DNA of 27,046 nucleotides, from the IMG/VR virus record IMGVR_UViG_3300032665_000160, positions 1 through 27,046 of that record; one strand, given 5' to 3'. This stretch comes from a virus. Positions 15,026-23,256 of the stretch are shown in pieces (the stretch's first letter is position 1; every line of letters begins with the position of its first letter). The position numbers were made by a program, and so were the translations under genes. A model generated the notes under the pieces. It saw only the letters and a program-made list of their open reading frames with translations. It was not told the origin of the DNA and made no database searches.

Positions 15026-15823
15026 ATGGGTAATATTTCAATAGTAACGGCTTTCTTTGATATAGGTAGAGGTGATTGGACTCCTGACAAAGGATTACCA
15101 CATTATCTACAAAGAACAACAGACACGTATATCGAAAGATTCGGTCATCTAGCAAAACTCGACAATGAGTTAGTTGTTTTCACTTCACAAGACTTGGTTG
15201 ACAAAATTAAAGAAAAATGTGCTAATAGAAGTGCAACAACACACATCATTGCAATCGACTTTCACGGACAATTTCAAGAGCAACGTGAAGTAATTAGCAA
15301 GATTCAAAAAGATCCTAATTTTCAAAAGATGATTAGCCCACAACAAGTTAAGAATCCCGAATACTGGTCTGCTGATTATGTTCTCGTCAATTATCTAAAG
15401 ACTTTCTTTGTCGAGTATGCAATCAAAGAAAATTTTGCATCTAACGATTTAGTTGCATGGATGGACTTTGGGTATTGTAGAGAAGAATCTACTCTTAACG
15501 GTAAAACGGAATGGTCTTATGATTTTACAGAAGATAAAGTTCACTTCTTCGATTATAAAGATTATAATGGACAACCAATACAGAATATTATTGCCAATAA
15601 TGACGTTCACATATTAGGTGCTAAGATTGTAGCACATAAGGACGTATGGCCTAGACTAAGAGAATTAATTAGCGGTGCATTTAAGAATCTTACAGATGCA
15701 AACCTAATTGATGATGACCAAACAATGATGTTATTAGCAACTTTGTATCAGCCGGATTTATTCGAACTACATAGAATAGTAGAGAGTGATCCATTCGTAA
15801 TGTTTAGAGAATATTGTAATTAA
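15026..15823 (+). CDS. YibB/HtrL-like protein
   Basis: The protein has 265 residues. The N-terminal IVTAFFDIGRG at 6-16 and a central WMDFGY motif (145-150) are typical of the HtrL/YibB family, found near lipopolysaccharide genes in Enterobacteria and in many phages. The family is thought to be GT-A-like, but activity is not proven. ATG at 15026 has AAGGTGG about 8 bases upstream. It lies 1 base after the methyltransferase gene and 8 bases before the next methyltransferase. Fits a glycan-modifying cassette. Confidence 0.78.
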   Translation: MGNISIVTAFFDIGRGDWTPDKGLPHYLQRTTDTYIERFGHLAKLDNELVVFTSQDLVDKIKEKCANRSATTHIIAIDFHGQFQEQREVISKIQKDPNFQKMISPQQVKNPEYWSADYVLVNYLKTFFVEYAIKENFASNDLVAWMDFGYCREESTLNGKTEWSYDFTEDKVHFFDYKDYNGQPIQNIIANNDVHILGAKIVAHKDVWPRLRELISGAFKNLTDANLIDDDQTMMLLATLYQPDLFELHRIVESDPFVMFREYCN

Positions 15824-15831
15824 GGACTAAT

Positions 15832-16389
15832 ATGACAACAAAAGATTTTTCAAAAGTGTACGTTTCAGGCGAAGGTTTACCGCAATACATCAACCAACTT
15901 GGCGAAGGTACTGTAGGACTTGAATTAGGTGTTTGGACTGGTGAAAACTTTGCAAATATACTTCAACAATGTCCTGGTATCAAGACATTATATGGTATGG
16001 ACCCATACGCACCATATCAAGACTGGAATCGAATGATTACTCAAGAAATTATTGATGATGTTAAACGTCAATCGATGGAAAATATTCATCTATCTGGTCA
16101 CGAAGATAAAGTTCAATTCTTTTTCAATACTGCCGCTGAAGGTCTTGATTTGATTCCTGATGGTTCATTAGACTTCATTTTCGTTGATGGTGACCACTCA
16201 TATGAGAACGCTAAACACGATATCACAAACTATTATTCTAAAGTTCGCTCTGGTGGCTTGTATGCTGGACATGATTTTAGTCTTCCTGGTGTAACACAAG
16301 CACTTAAAGAGTTCATTAAAGAAGCAAACATCGATCCAAAATCCTTGATGTTTACCGCTAATGACGTTTGGTTGTGGTTCAAACCATGA
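15832..16389 (+). CDS. Class I SAM-dependent methyltransferase (type 24-like)
   Basis: The 185-residue protein has GLELGVWTGENF at 29-40 as motif I, a motif II-like MDPYAPY segment, and FIFVDGDHSYE at 115-125, the acidic DGDHSYE box seen in type-24 methyltransferases of surface glycan and antibiotic gene clusters. SGGLYAGHDF (about 144-153) follows. It is probably a sugar O-methyltransferase, inferred from the motif and from its neighbours. AAGGA about 7 bases before the ATG at 15832. It overlaps the next gene by 4 bases. Confidence 0.85.
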   Translation: MTTKDFSKVYVSGEGLPQYINQLGEGTVGLELGVWTGENFANILQQCPGIKTLYGMDPYAPYQDWNRMITQEIIDDVKRQSMENIHLSGHEDKVQFFFNTAAEGLDLIPDGSLDFIFVDGDHSYENAKHDITNYYSKVRSGGLYAGHDFSLPGVTQALKEFIKEANIDPKSLMFTANDVWLWFKP

Positions 16390-17057
16390 GTTATGCCTTT
16401 GTTGTAACGTCTGCATTATGCCCCAATACGGGTGTTTTCACTAAAGAACAAAGGTATGAACAAACACTAAACACAATCAAATCAATCAGAAGTAAAGTAT
16501 CAAACTCTTTTATTTTACTTTCTGATTCTGGACCTAATCCTGTACCTGAAGAATGGATCGAACATCTAACCGAGATATGTGATGATGTATTATTCGTCAA
16601 GGATCCTACATTAGAACAACTTAATATGTATCGTATGCAGACACCTGCCGAGATTCATAATATGAAAAATGCATTGTCATATCTGAAAAATTTAAATCTT
16701 TTAGGTATCGACCGAGTATTTAAGATTACCGGTCGAGCAGAATTGACTGATGACTTCAATATTATACAATATATCTCAAATCCTGCAATCAAAGACAAAT
16801 ACGTATTCAAAAAAAGCGTAGACTCATGGATGGGAAGAGGGTTTAAATTGTATGATACACGAATCTGGTCATTCGATTATTCTATGATAGATGAGGTTAT
16901 TGCAATGCACTCTGGTGCTTTTGATACCGCTTGCAGTTCTGGATTAGACCTAGAGCATGTATATTATCAATTGATACCACCTGCAAAAGTGGTAGAAAAG
17001 GATGTCCTAGGTCTAAGATGCTACGTGGCATCTGATGGTACGGTACGTAACGATTAA
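16386..17057 (+). CDS. Putative glycosyltransferase-like protein
   Basis: The protein has 223 residues from the ATG at 16386, which overlaps the previous stop as ATGA; an upstream start at 16368 would add 6 residues but is not needed. The segment FKITGRAELTDDF at 112-124 resembles the Lys/Thr-Gly-Arg core seen in phage and virus glycosyltransferases of the WavE-like type. There is no clear DXD motif, so enzyme activity is uncertain. It is the last gene of the glycan cassette; the next gene starts after a late-type box. Family call tentative. Confidence 0.6.
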   Translation: MSYAFVVTSALCPNTGVFTKEQRYEQTLNTIKSIRSKVSNSFILLSDSGPNPVPEEWIEHLTEICDDVLFVKDPTLEQLNMYRMQTPAEIHNMKNALSYLKNLNLLGIDRVFKITGRAELTDDFNIIQYISNPAIKDKYVFKKSVDSWMGRGFKLYDTRIWSFDYSMIDEVIAMHSGAFDTACSSGLDLEHVYYQLIPPAKVVEKDVLGLRCYVASDGTVRND

Positions 17058-17063
17058 AAAACG

Positions 17064-17071
17064 TATAAATA
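17064..17071 (+). promoter_or_regulatory. T4-late-type promoter box TATAAATA
   Basis: An exact match in the 56-base gap between the glycan cassette and the late block, 42 bases before the start at 17114. It marks the expected switch to late, virion-type genes. Confidence 0.65.
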
Positions 17072-17113
17072 CCAATACGGTAACCATAGTGTGTTACAAT
17101 TCATAGGAATTTC

Positions 17114-18043
17114 ATGTTATCATTCAAACAATTCATTCTAACAGAAGGTGGGAACATCAAGGCTAACGGTCATGCGGCCGAGCCTATTCAGATTCCCCAT
17201 GGTCAGCGCAAAGCAGTTCAAAAAGATATTCATGGTGTTGCTAAAGCGGTAGGAGATTCTTACCATAAAGCCCACGGTGAGCATTTGTTTGGTAAAGAGC
17301 ATAAAGCACTAAAAACTGGTTCTGCATTTGCTGGTTCTACTCATCATACAATGGATAAGAACATTAGCGATACAGAATTTCATCATGGAATGACAAAACC
17401 CGGTAAAGAACATCCTGAATCTGGTGATGTTGACTTGAAAGTACCGCATCACACATTAGATAAGTTACACGCACATTTAGACCAGCATGTCGGTAAGAAG
17501 TTCGGTCCGTATACGCTACTAGGCACAAAGAAAGGTGCTGGACAGAGACATGCTATCATGCAACATAATAAAACCAAAGCAAAGCATCAAATTGACTTTG
17601 AAGGTTCCGATTATGAGAAAGATGAGCCATCAAAAGGCGACCAGTTCACACATAGTTCTAATTGGCATGATAGAAAAGCTGGTATCAAAGGGGCTCATCA
17701 TAAGATTCTTATGAATGCCGCTGGTAGAGATAAACACGTATTTTCACCACAGTACGGTTTAGGCAATCGTGCTAACAAACTACCGCCATCAAAGCAAACG
17801 GATAGAACTAAAGACCCTAAAGAAGTGGCTAAACGTCTATTTGGTGCTAAAGCAGACCATGAGAAAATTCATTCATTCCATGGTGTCACAGACTTGATTA
17901 AAAAGCATGTTAAGCCTGAACATCATCAAGAAATCTATAATAAATTCAAAGAGAGAACTGGTAGTTCAGATGTTAAAAGTGCATTTAGTCACGAAGCCGC
18001 ACTAAATCACCTTAAGAAACATCTTGACGTACATGACGAATGA
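17114..18043 (+). CDS. His/Lys-rich nucleotidyltransferase-like protein with capsid-targeting-like N-terminus
   Basis: The protein has 309 residues. The start MLSFKQFILTEGG resembles the T4 internal protein capsid targeting sequence (MKTYQEFIAE) and has L9-T10-E11 followed by G, an (I/L)-x-E site for a gp21-type prohead protease. Residues about 85-160 carry SGDVDLKVP and then HQIDFEG, which could be the paired Asp motifs of a nucleotidyltransferase fold; related proteins in marine T4-like phages look alike. The N-terminal and linker parts are very rich in His and Lys. It starts 42 bases after a late-type box and overlaps the next gene by 4 bases. Gene sure; targeting and NTase function are inference. 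Confidence 0.62.
   Translation: MLSFKQFILTEGGNIKANGHAAEPIQIPHGQRKAVQKDIHGVAKAVGDSYHKAHGEHLFGKEHKALKTGSAFAGSTHHTMDKNISDTEFHHGMTKPGKEHPESGDVDLKVPHHTLDKLHAHLDQHVGKKFGPYTLLGTKKGAGQRHAIMQHNKTKAKHQIDFEGSDYEKDEPSKGDQFTHSSNWHDRKAGIKGAHHKILMNAAGRDKHVFSPQYGLGNRANKLPPSKQTDRTKDPKEVAKRLFGAKADHEKIHSFHGVTDLIKKHVKPEHHQEIYNKFKERTGSSDVKSAFSHEAALNHLKKHLDVHDE
17121..17134 (+). repeat. First copy of the CATTCAAACAATTC start repeat
   Basis: A 14-base sequence shared exactly at codons 3-7 of three different genes (copies at 25359 and 26066). It codes for (S/T)FKQF in each, near the N-terminus. DNA-level identity suggests selection on the peptide or recent sharing of the segment. Confidence 0.8.
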
Positions 18044-19338
18044 AAAGAACATTAAACGAATTTTTCAGAACCATATCTGAAGCCAAAACTGGTATAGTTG
18101 AGAAGTCACACTTCAAGGCTATATTTGTTACGGGCGGACCTGGTTCCGGTAAAGATATTGTAATTCGTGAGGCAATACCACACGAATCTTTTACTGAATT
18201 AAATACGATTCAGGCATTTAACTATTTGGCTGACAAGAAACGTCTTTCCGAGAAGACTTCCGATCCACGTAGAGAAGCCATTAGAAACCGTGAATGCCTT
18301 GTTATAAACGGTCCTACCGATGATTACGAACGTATGGACTACATACGTGAAGAACTCTCAGAACTTGGGTATGCAATATTACCGATTTTCGTTCGTGTTT
18401 CAAATGAAGCAAGTAAAGAAAGAAATGAAAAGTTGGCAAGAACGATTTCAGAGTCAATTAGACAAGAAAAGTGGCAAAAGTCGAATGATGTGCTTGGGAA
18501 GTTCATCCACGGTGATTGGAGTAATTCTTACAGTCAAACCATGTTATTTGAGAACGATTCTGAACTTGACAAAGTACAAGGTGAACTCAAAAGACTTAGA
18601 AAACGAATTTTTGAGTTTGTAGAAGATAGAAGTTGGTATACAATGAATGAAACAGCATATGAATGGCTAGACTCACGAAATAAGCTAGATATTAATGAAT
18701 CATTTAATTACTTTGTCGAAAAGGAAACCTTGAATGAAGGCAATAAAAAACTGGATAGTAAACACATTCAAACTAAAACCATCGGTAAATACAACCCAGG
18801 ACTTCTCGCTCCAACAACCTCAACACCAGACAATAGACCAGGTGCTAACGGCATCGGAAAAGCTGACGACCTCAAAGGGGGTACCTTCCCTAGAAAGAAC
18901 CCTAATGGATATACAATTGCCGGTGGCTCCGGAGCAGGTGCCTACGCCGCAACCGAAGAAACGCAACCCACGCTCAAAATCGCCGGTCCCCCAAAAATCA
19001 AAAAGTTCAACAAAGACGGCCAAATCGAAAAAATCCTCAAAGGCGCCAAAGACGGAAACGCAGTAAGTGGCGGTAGAAATACTTTAGGTAATGGTATGGG
19101 TGATACGTTTAGTTCACGTTCAGGACTTCAAATGGGTCTTGGAGAACACAGTTTTAGTGCTTTTAGAAAGCAGGCAGAATCAATAGATAGTCCAGGCGAG
19201 AACGCATGGGGTGTCTCTGGTGTTGCTACAGGCGGTATGGACAAAGAAGGTATGAGAACTTACAAGGATAAGGACCAGATTGAAAAAATGGCACCTACCG
19301 TAAAAAATAAAAACAAGAAAAGACTAGGAGTAGTATAA
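18040..19338 (+). CDS. P-loop kinase-like protein with long Gly/Pro/Lys tail
   Basis: The protein has 432 residues. Residues 32-39 are GGPGSGKD, a Walker A P-loop; the following region (about 45-215) fits a small kinase fold with an R-rich lid (NEASKERNEKLARTI). Polynucleotide or zeta-toxin-type kinases are alternatives. The N-terminus (MKRTLNEFFRTISEAK) has I12-S-E14 followed by A, another gp21-like site, with a NEFF stretch reminiscent of the T4 targeting peptide. Residues about 240-432 are Gly/Pro/Lys/Asn-rich linker. Codon use changes to C-ending codons between about 18800 and 19063, an odd feature (see findings). It overlaps the NTase-like gene by 4 bases and abuts the next start. Kinase call moderate. 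Confidence 0.68.
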   Translation: MKRTLNEFFRTISEAKTGIVEKSHFKAIFVTGGPGSGKDIVIREAIPHESFTELNTIQAFNYLADKKRLSEKTSDPRREAIRNRECLVINGPTDDYERMDYIREELSELGYAILPIFVRVSNEASKERNEKLARTISESIRQEKWQKSNDVLGKFIHGDWSNSYSQTMLFENDSELDKVQGELKRLRKRIFEFVEDRSWYTMNETAYEWLDSRNKLDINESFNYFVEKETLNEGNKKLDSKHIQTKTIGKYNPGLLAPTTSTPDNRPGANGIGKADDLKGGTFPRKNPNGYTIAGGSGAGAYAATEETQPTLKIAGPPKIKKFNKDGQIEKILKGAKDGNAVSGGRNTLGNGMGDTFSSRSGLQMGLGEHSFSAFRKQAESIDSPGENAWGVSGVATGGMDKEGMRTYKDKDQIEKMAPTVKNKNKKRLGVV

Positions 19339-21368
19339 TGTTCGCAAAAGACAAAGTAACCCAATCAATGTTAGATGCAGTTAATGCTGTTATCGGTGAA
19401 GCAGAAAAGAAAGCAACGGGTAAAAAGCCGGGTTGGTTAATTGATGCTGAAAAAGCCGCAGAAGCAAGAGAAGGTAAATTAAAAGAAGATGCAGAGCAAA
19501 TTGATGAGATTGATGCCAATGCTATTCTAGCTATGGCTAAAAAAGTAAGCCCTACTGCAAAAATGAGAGCATCTAGTGATGAAATGAAAAAAGACCGTGA
19601 TGAGAAAAGTGCAAAACAAGATGCACCAAAACCTCATGTACCGAAAAGTACTTTTGGTGACACGAAGGGTTATGGACAAGGACGCTACATGGGTGACTCT
19701 GTAGAAGTTACGGATGAATTGGTTGAAAGTAAAGACCAAAGATTTATCGATGCAGTTTCAAAAGTAATCAATGGTGGAAAAGGTGTTACTGTTGAAGAAG
19801 AATCATTGCAAGAGAAAAACTGGATTAAAGGTGCTATCAAGCATCCTGGTGCATTGACAGCCGCCGCTAAAAAAGCAGGCGAGTCAAATTCTGAATATGA
19901 ACAACAACATAAGCACGATTCCGGTAAAGCTGGTAAACGTGCAAGACTTGCATTAACACTAAAGAAAATGCATCACGAAGAAGTTACTAAAGAACCAGAA
20001 GGTTCTTATTCTTCTAAACGTTTTGAAACTGATGCCCAACGTATTGCACGTATGGCAAAAGAAAAAATGCAAGCTAAGAAAAAAGAAATGGCGAAAAAAG
20101 AAATGGCGAAAGAAGAAGTTGCTCTAGATGAGAAAGACGAATTGCGTGACCGTATCGGTACAAATATTGTTAACAAGAAACCAAGAGAAGGTCAAACTGA
20201 TTTAAGAAATATTCCAGCAGGAAATAGACCAGATGGTAAAAATAAGTTCTCTCAGAGTGAAAAAGATTCTCAACCAACTCGTTTGAAGAATAGCATTAAA
20301 GCATCATTAGGTAAACACACTAAACCAAATCTACCGGAAGAAGTTGAGCAAATGGATGAAGTTGAAAATGCATTTACTGCATACAAGAACAAGAGACCTA
20401 GTGAAATTGGTAGACATCTAACAAGAACACATGACTCAAAACGTCTTTCTGATACAAGCGTAATGTATACTAAGAAGCATGGAAAAGATTTAGATGCCGC
20501 TAAAGATGCCGCTAAAGATGCAGAAACAGCACACAATGCTACTGTATTCGCAAAGAAAAAAATGAATAAAGAAGATGCTGGTTTAGGCGATAACGGTACA
20601 AATGAAGAAGTCGCATTTGAAGCGAGAGATTGGGTTGTAAAAGATCCAAAAACTGGTGCTGACAAAGCATGGGGCCATGAAAGCGATTGGAGACCAGTTG
20701 CAAAACCAAAAGCACAAGGTTCCGGTAAAGCCTCAAACTTGGCTGGTAAAGCATTGCAGAAAACAAAACAAATGACTAAAGAAGATATTGGTTTAGATAC
20801 ACCAGTACCAACAAAGCCAAAGACAACTGATACTCTTGCTGGTCGCATTAAAGTTCCTAAAAACTTCCATAATCAACACGTTGATTCTAAAGTCGAATTG
20901 AAAGCGGAAGAAGCACATCCAGATGCCGCTGAAGACAAAAAACTTATCTCTAAAATGATTAAAAAAGATGATGAGAAAGAAGAAAAGAAAGATACTAAAA
21001 AAGATATCGGTCTTATCAAAAAATACATGCATAAAGAAGAGATTGAACACTTAGCAGGTAACCATGTTGAAGTACATTCTGGACATCACCAAGGTGTTGA
21101 AGGTACACTTCATGCAGTACACGGTGATATCTTTGAGATTAAGCCACACGGTGCGGAATCTGAAGAAGACCATGTATATGTACCACAGAAACATGTAAAA
21201 TCTGTTAAGTCTGTTGACGAGGCATTTCACGGACCTGAAGCGGGTTCTGGTACAGGCGATTCACCAATGGCAACTAATGATTCTAAGCCAGTAAAGTTGG
21301 CAAAATATCTTGCAGTCAAAACTGCTGATAAAATGAAGAATGAAATGCTTGGAAAGATGACTAACTAA
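19338..21368 (+). CDS. Long Lys/Glu-rich probable virion protein
   Basis: The protein has 676 residues, mostly highly charged and low-complexity, with Lys and Glu throughout. The start MFAKDKVTQSMLDAVNAVIGEAEKK is of a type I know from structural proteins of T4-like marine phages. I19-G-E21 followed by A is a possible prohead protease site. Short repeats occur: KED(A/I)GL-like units near residues 410 and 480, tandem AAKDAAKD, and a doubled KKEMAK at about 250-260. Near the C-terminus LAGNHVEVHSGHHQGVEG (about 572-589) resembles a KOW/SH3-like strand pattern. It is read without a gap after the kinase-like gene and 8 bases before the next. Structural or internal head role inferred. Confidence 0.72.
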   Translation: MFAKDKVTQSMLDAVNAVIGEAEKKATGKKPGWLIDAEKAAEAREGKLKEDAEQIDEIDANAILAMAKKVSPTAKMRASSDEMKKDRDEKSAKQDAPKPHVPKSTFGDTKGYGQGRYMGDSVEVTDELVESKDQRFIDAVSKVINGGKGVTVEEESLQEKNWIKGAIKHPGALTAAAKKAGESNSEYEQQHKHDSGKAGKRARLALTLKKMHHEEVTKEPEGSYSSKRFETDAQRIARMAKEKMQAKKKEMAKKEMAKEEVALDEKDELRDRIGTNIVNKKPREGQTDLRNIPAGNRPDGKNKFSQSEKDSQPTRLKNSIKASLGKHTKPNLPEEVEQMDEVENAFTAYKNKRPSEIGRHLTRTHDSKRLSDTSVMYTKKHGKDLDAAKDAAKDAETAHNATVFAKKKMNKEDAGLGDNGTNEEVAFEARDWVVKDPKTGADKAWGHESDWRPVAKPKAQGSGKASNLAGKALQKTKQMTKEDIGLDTPVPTKPKTTDTLAGRIKVPKNFHNQHVDSKVELKAEEAHPDAAEDKKLISKMIKKDDEKEEKKDTKKDIGLIKKYMHKEEIEHLAGNHVEVHSGHHQGVEGTLHAVHGDIFEIKPHGAESEEDHVYVPQKHVKSVKSVDEAFHGPEAGSGTGDSPMATNDSKPVKLAKYLAVKTADKMKNEMLGKMTN

Positions 21369-21376
21369 GGTTAAGC

Positions 21377-23221
21377 ATGACTGAAAAGTTTAAAAAAGTA
21401 AAAGCGTTATTGCAAAGACCGGCTCCCCCAAAGAAATTTGGTACAGACCCATGGGAGCCTTGGTCTGCAACCAATCAGGTATCTGAAAACTCTATTAAAG
21501 GACAACGTGCCGGTACGCTTGCACGTTTTCTCAAGTCTAGAGGTATTAATCCTACATTCGTTTCAAAAAACCAAAGAATTGCACATACAAAATCTGATAT
21601 GTACAAAAAATGGATGAGAGACCATATGTTCGAAGCAATTGATGTACCTGAGCAACCCGAAACTGCCGATAAAAATGCATCAGATGCACAAATGTCATAT
21701 GCTAAAAAGAATAAGAAAAAACTTCATATGTCTAAAAACATTGAAACACCACCTGGATCAATGGTACGAAAAAATATGGAATCCGTTGAACTGGATGAAG
21801 TTCTAACTAAATCTACAACTGCTGGCGAGACTATCGATGACTTTGTTCACTCAAAGAATAAGATGTTTGCCGGTGACTCTAAGGTTCAAAGAATTAAAAG
21901 AGCATTAGGTGCTTACTATAAAAAGCAGAATGAAGAGACTGGAACTAAGGAAAAGAAAAAGAAAACTTTGAATCCTGGTGGAAGTATGCCCACAACTACA
22001 AATAATAAGACAAGTTATTCTTATAATGACATGACTGAAGAAGCGGAAGACTCGATAAAAGAATCTGTTATTCGCTCAGAAACAATAGGACCATACACAC
22101 ATGAACTACATAAGACACCATGGGGATATCAAGTAAGAGTTCATGCTGGTGGAAAACAAGTTCATTCAGATATAACCAAGCCCACAGAAGAAAAAGGTCA
22201 CAAAAGTTTTGATAGTAATATTGCCTACACAAAGAAACAATTAAGAATTCACGAGCAAGGTGTGGCGGAAGGTCACGATGATTTCAAATCATCTCATCAA
22301 AATGTAGTTGCTCAAGCAAAAGCAGAACACGGCGAACCTGAAAGACATGAATACAAGTTTGATAATATGAGTGGCAGACATGGTGCTCATAACTCATATT
22401 TACATTATCCAGACAAAAAAGTTACAGTAAACACACAAATGTTCAAGCACGGTCCAGCGCACAATGTATTTGTTAATCGTAGTAAACAAGGTGTGGCGGA
22501 AGGCAAGGAAGAATTACACGCCCAACTCCAAACAATTAATCAAAGGTTAAAATTAATGAGAGGCGGTCCAGTTGGAGAACCTAATAGTATGGCTTTTGTT
22601 GAAAAACGCAAAGCATTACTAAAACAAAAAGAACAAACATTATTACAATTAAAGCAAGGTGTAGAAGAAGGTTGGGCTGTTAATAGTGACATTATTTCTG
22701 ACGAAAAGAAGGATACCAGAACTGCTTCCGAAAAAATGTCTGATTATGCTGTCAAACGACACAAAATTTACCAAGGTATTGCAGACAAACAGAAAGAGCA
22801 TATCAAAAAGTGGAATGAAGACCACAAAGATGAACCTCATCTACAGATACCGGTAAAAGAAGACATATATCAGGATGGACAATCCGCAACACAAACGGTA
22901 TTTGACATGGGTAATAATACAGACGATACTTCGCAAAGATTCAATAGAGTCAAAAATGCTATGAAAAAGAAGCATGTCAAAGAAGACACATACGATTGGG
23001 AGAAGGCTGACAAATCAGTAGCCACTCCAGGCAAAAAGCCAAAGATGGATAAATCAAATGAAAAGACTGGCGAGGCTACAACTAAACCTAAAGCCGCCGC
23101 TGTTCTATCTGGTGGTACAACTATGACGGGTGAACCAAGAGATACGATTGAGATTGACCCGTCCATGCAAGGCAGACCAGGACAAGATGGTGGTCTGCCG
23201 TCAGCTAAAACAAAAAGATAA
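21377..23221 (+). CDS. Modular QGVAEG-repeat protein, probable virion or internal head protein
   Basis: The protein has 614 residues, highly charged, with no membrane segment. A conserved module DEVLTKSTTAGETIDDF (about 140-156) and its downstream basic stretch occur in other T4-like marine phage proteins. Three short near-identical units, Q-G-V-(A/E)-E-G at residues 294-299, 371-376 and 427-432, separate domain-sized segments of 77 and 56 residues that share no obvious sequence. Each repeat ends in V-x-E followed by G, close to the (I/L)-x-E consensus of the T4 prohead protease. It stops at a GATAAATA late-type box. Function of the inserted segments unknown. Gene sure; polyprotein idea is inference. 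Confidence 0.72.
   Translation: MTEKFKKVKALLQRPAPPKKFGTDPWEPWSATNQVSENSIKGQRAGTLARFLKSRGINPTFVSKNQRIAHTKSDMYKKWMRDHMFEAIDVPEQPETADKNASDAQMSYAKKNKKKLHMSKNIETPPGSMVRKNMESVELDEVLTKSTTAGETIDDFVHSKNKMFAGDSKVQRIKRALGAYYKKQNEETGTKEKKKKTLNPGGSMPTTTNNKTSYSYNDMTEEAEDSIKESVIRSETIGPYTHELHKTPWGYQVRVHAGGKQVHSDITKPTEEKGHKSFDSNIAYTKKQLRIHEQGVAEGHDDFKSSHQNVVAQAKAEHGEPERHEYKFDNMSGRHGAHNSYLHYPDKKVTVNTQMFKHGPAHNVFVNRSKQGVAEGKEELHAQLQTINQRLKLMRGGPVGEPNSMAFVEKRKALLKQKEQTLLQLKQGVEEGWAVNSDIISDEKKDTRTASEKMSDYAVKRHKIYQGIADKQKEHIKKWNEDHKDEPHLQIPVKEDIYQDGQSATQTVFDMGNNTDDTSQRFNRVKNAMKKKHVKEDTYDWEKADKSVATPGKKPKMDKSNEKTGEATTKPKAAAVLSGGTTMTGEPRDTIEIDPSMQGRPGQDGGLPSAKTKR
22256..22272 (+). repeat. QGVAEG repeat, copy 1
   Basis: CAAGGTGTGGCGGAAGG, in frame as Q-G-V-A-E-G (residues 294-299). 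Identical to copy 2 over all 17 bases. Confidence 0.9.
22487..22503 (+). repeat. QGVAEG repeat, copy 2
   Basis: Same 17 bases as copy 1, residues 371-376, 231 bases further on and in the same frame. Confidence 0.9.
22655..22671 (+). repeat. QGVEEG repeat, copy 3 (diverged)
   Basis: CAAGGTGTAGAAGAAGG, three base changes from copies 1 and 2, giving Q-G-V-E-E-G at residues 427-432. Confidence 0.8.
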
Positions 23222-23224
23222 ATA
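23217..23224 (+). promoter_or_regulatory. T4-late-type promoter box GATAAATA
   Basis: Seven of eight positions match the late box. It overlaps the stop codon of the QGVAEG protein and lies 32 bases before the structural protein start codon, good spacing for a late promoter. Confidence 0.6.
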
Positions 23225-23256
23225 GTAAATAAACAGTTTTCTAAGGAGAAAAAAAG

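Noticed and set aside
18820-19023. Minus-strand open frame inside the kinase-like gene
   Set aside because: It lies in the C-rich tract where stops are rare on several frames; no ribosome site or promoter supports it, and it is Gly/Phe/Ser-rich like a shadow of the Pro/Lys frame.
20270-20848. 192-codon minus-strand frame opposite the Lys/Glu-rich virion protein
   Set aside because: Lys/Glu-rich coding DNA (AAA, GAA) leaves few stops on the opposite strand; the product is Phe/Ser/Leu-rich with no domain and no start signal.
21087-21102. HQGVEG in the Lys/Glu-rich protein as a fourth QGVAEG repeat
   Set aside because: The six residues lack the A/E-E pair and the DNA (CAAGGTGTTGAAGG) fits the repeat only in part; it is better read as part of the KOW-like strand turn.
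22649-22840. Short open frames on the minus strand within 21377-23221
   Set aside because: They are shadow frames opposite the QGVAEG gene without ribosome sites or motifs.
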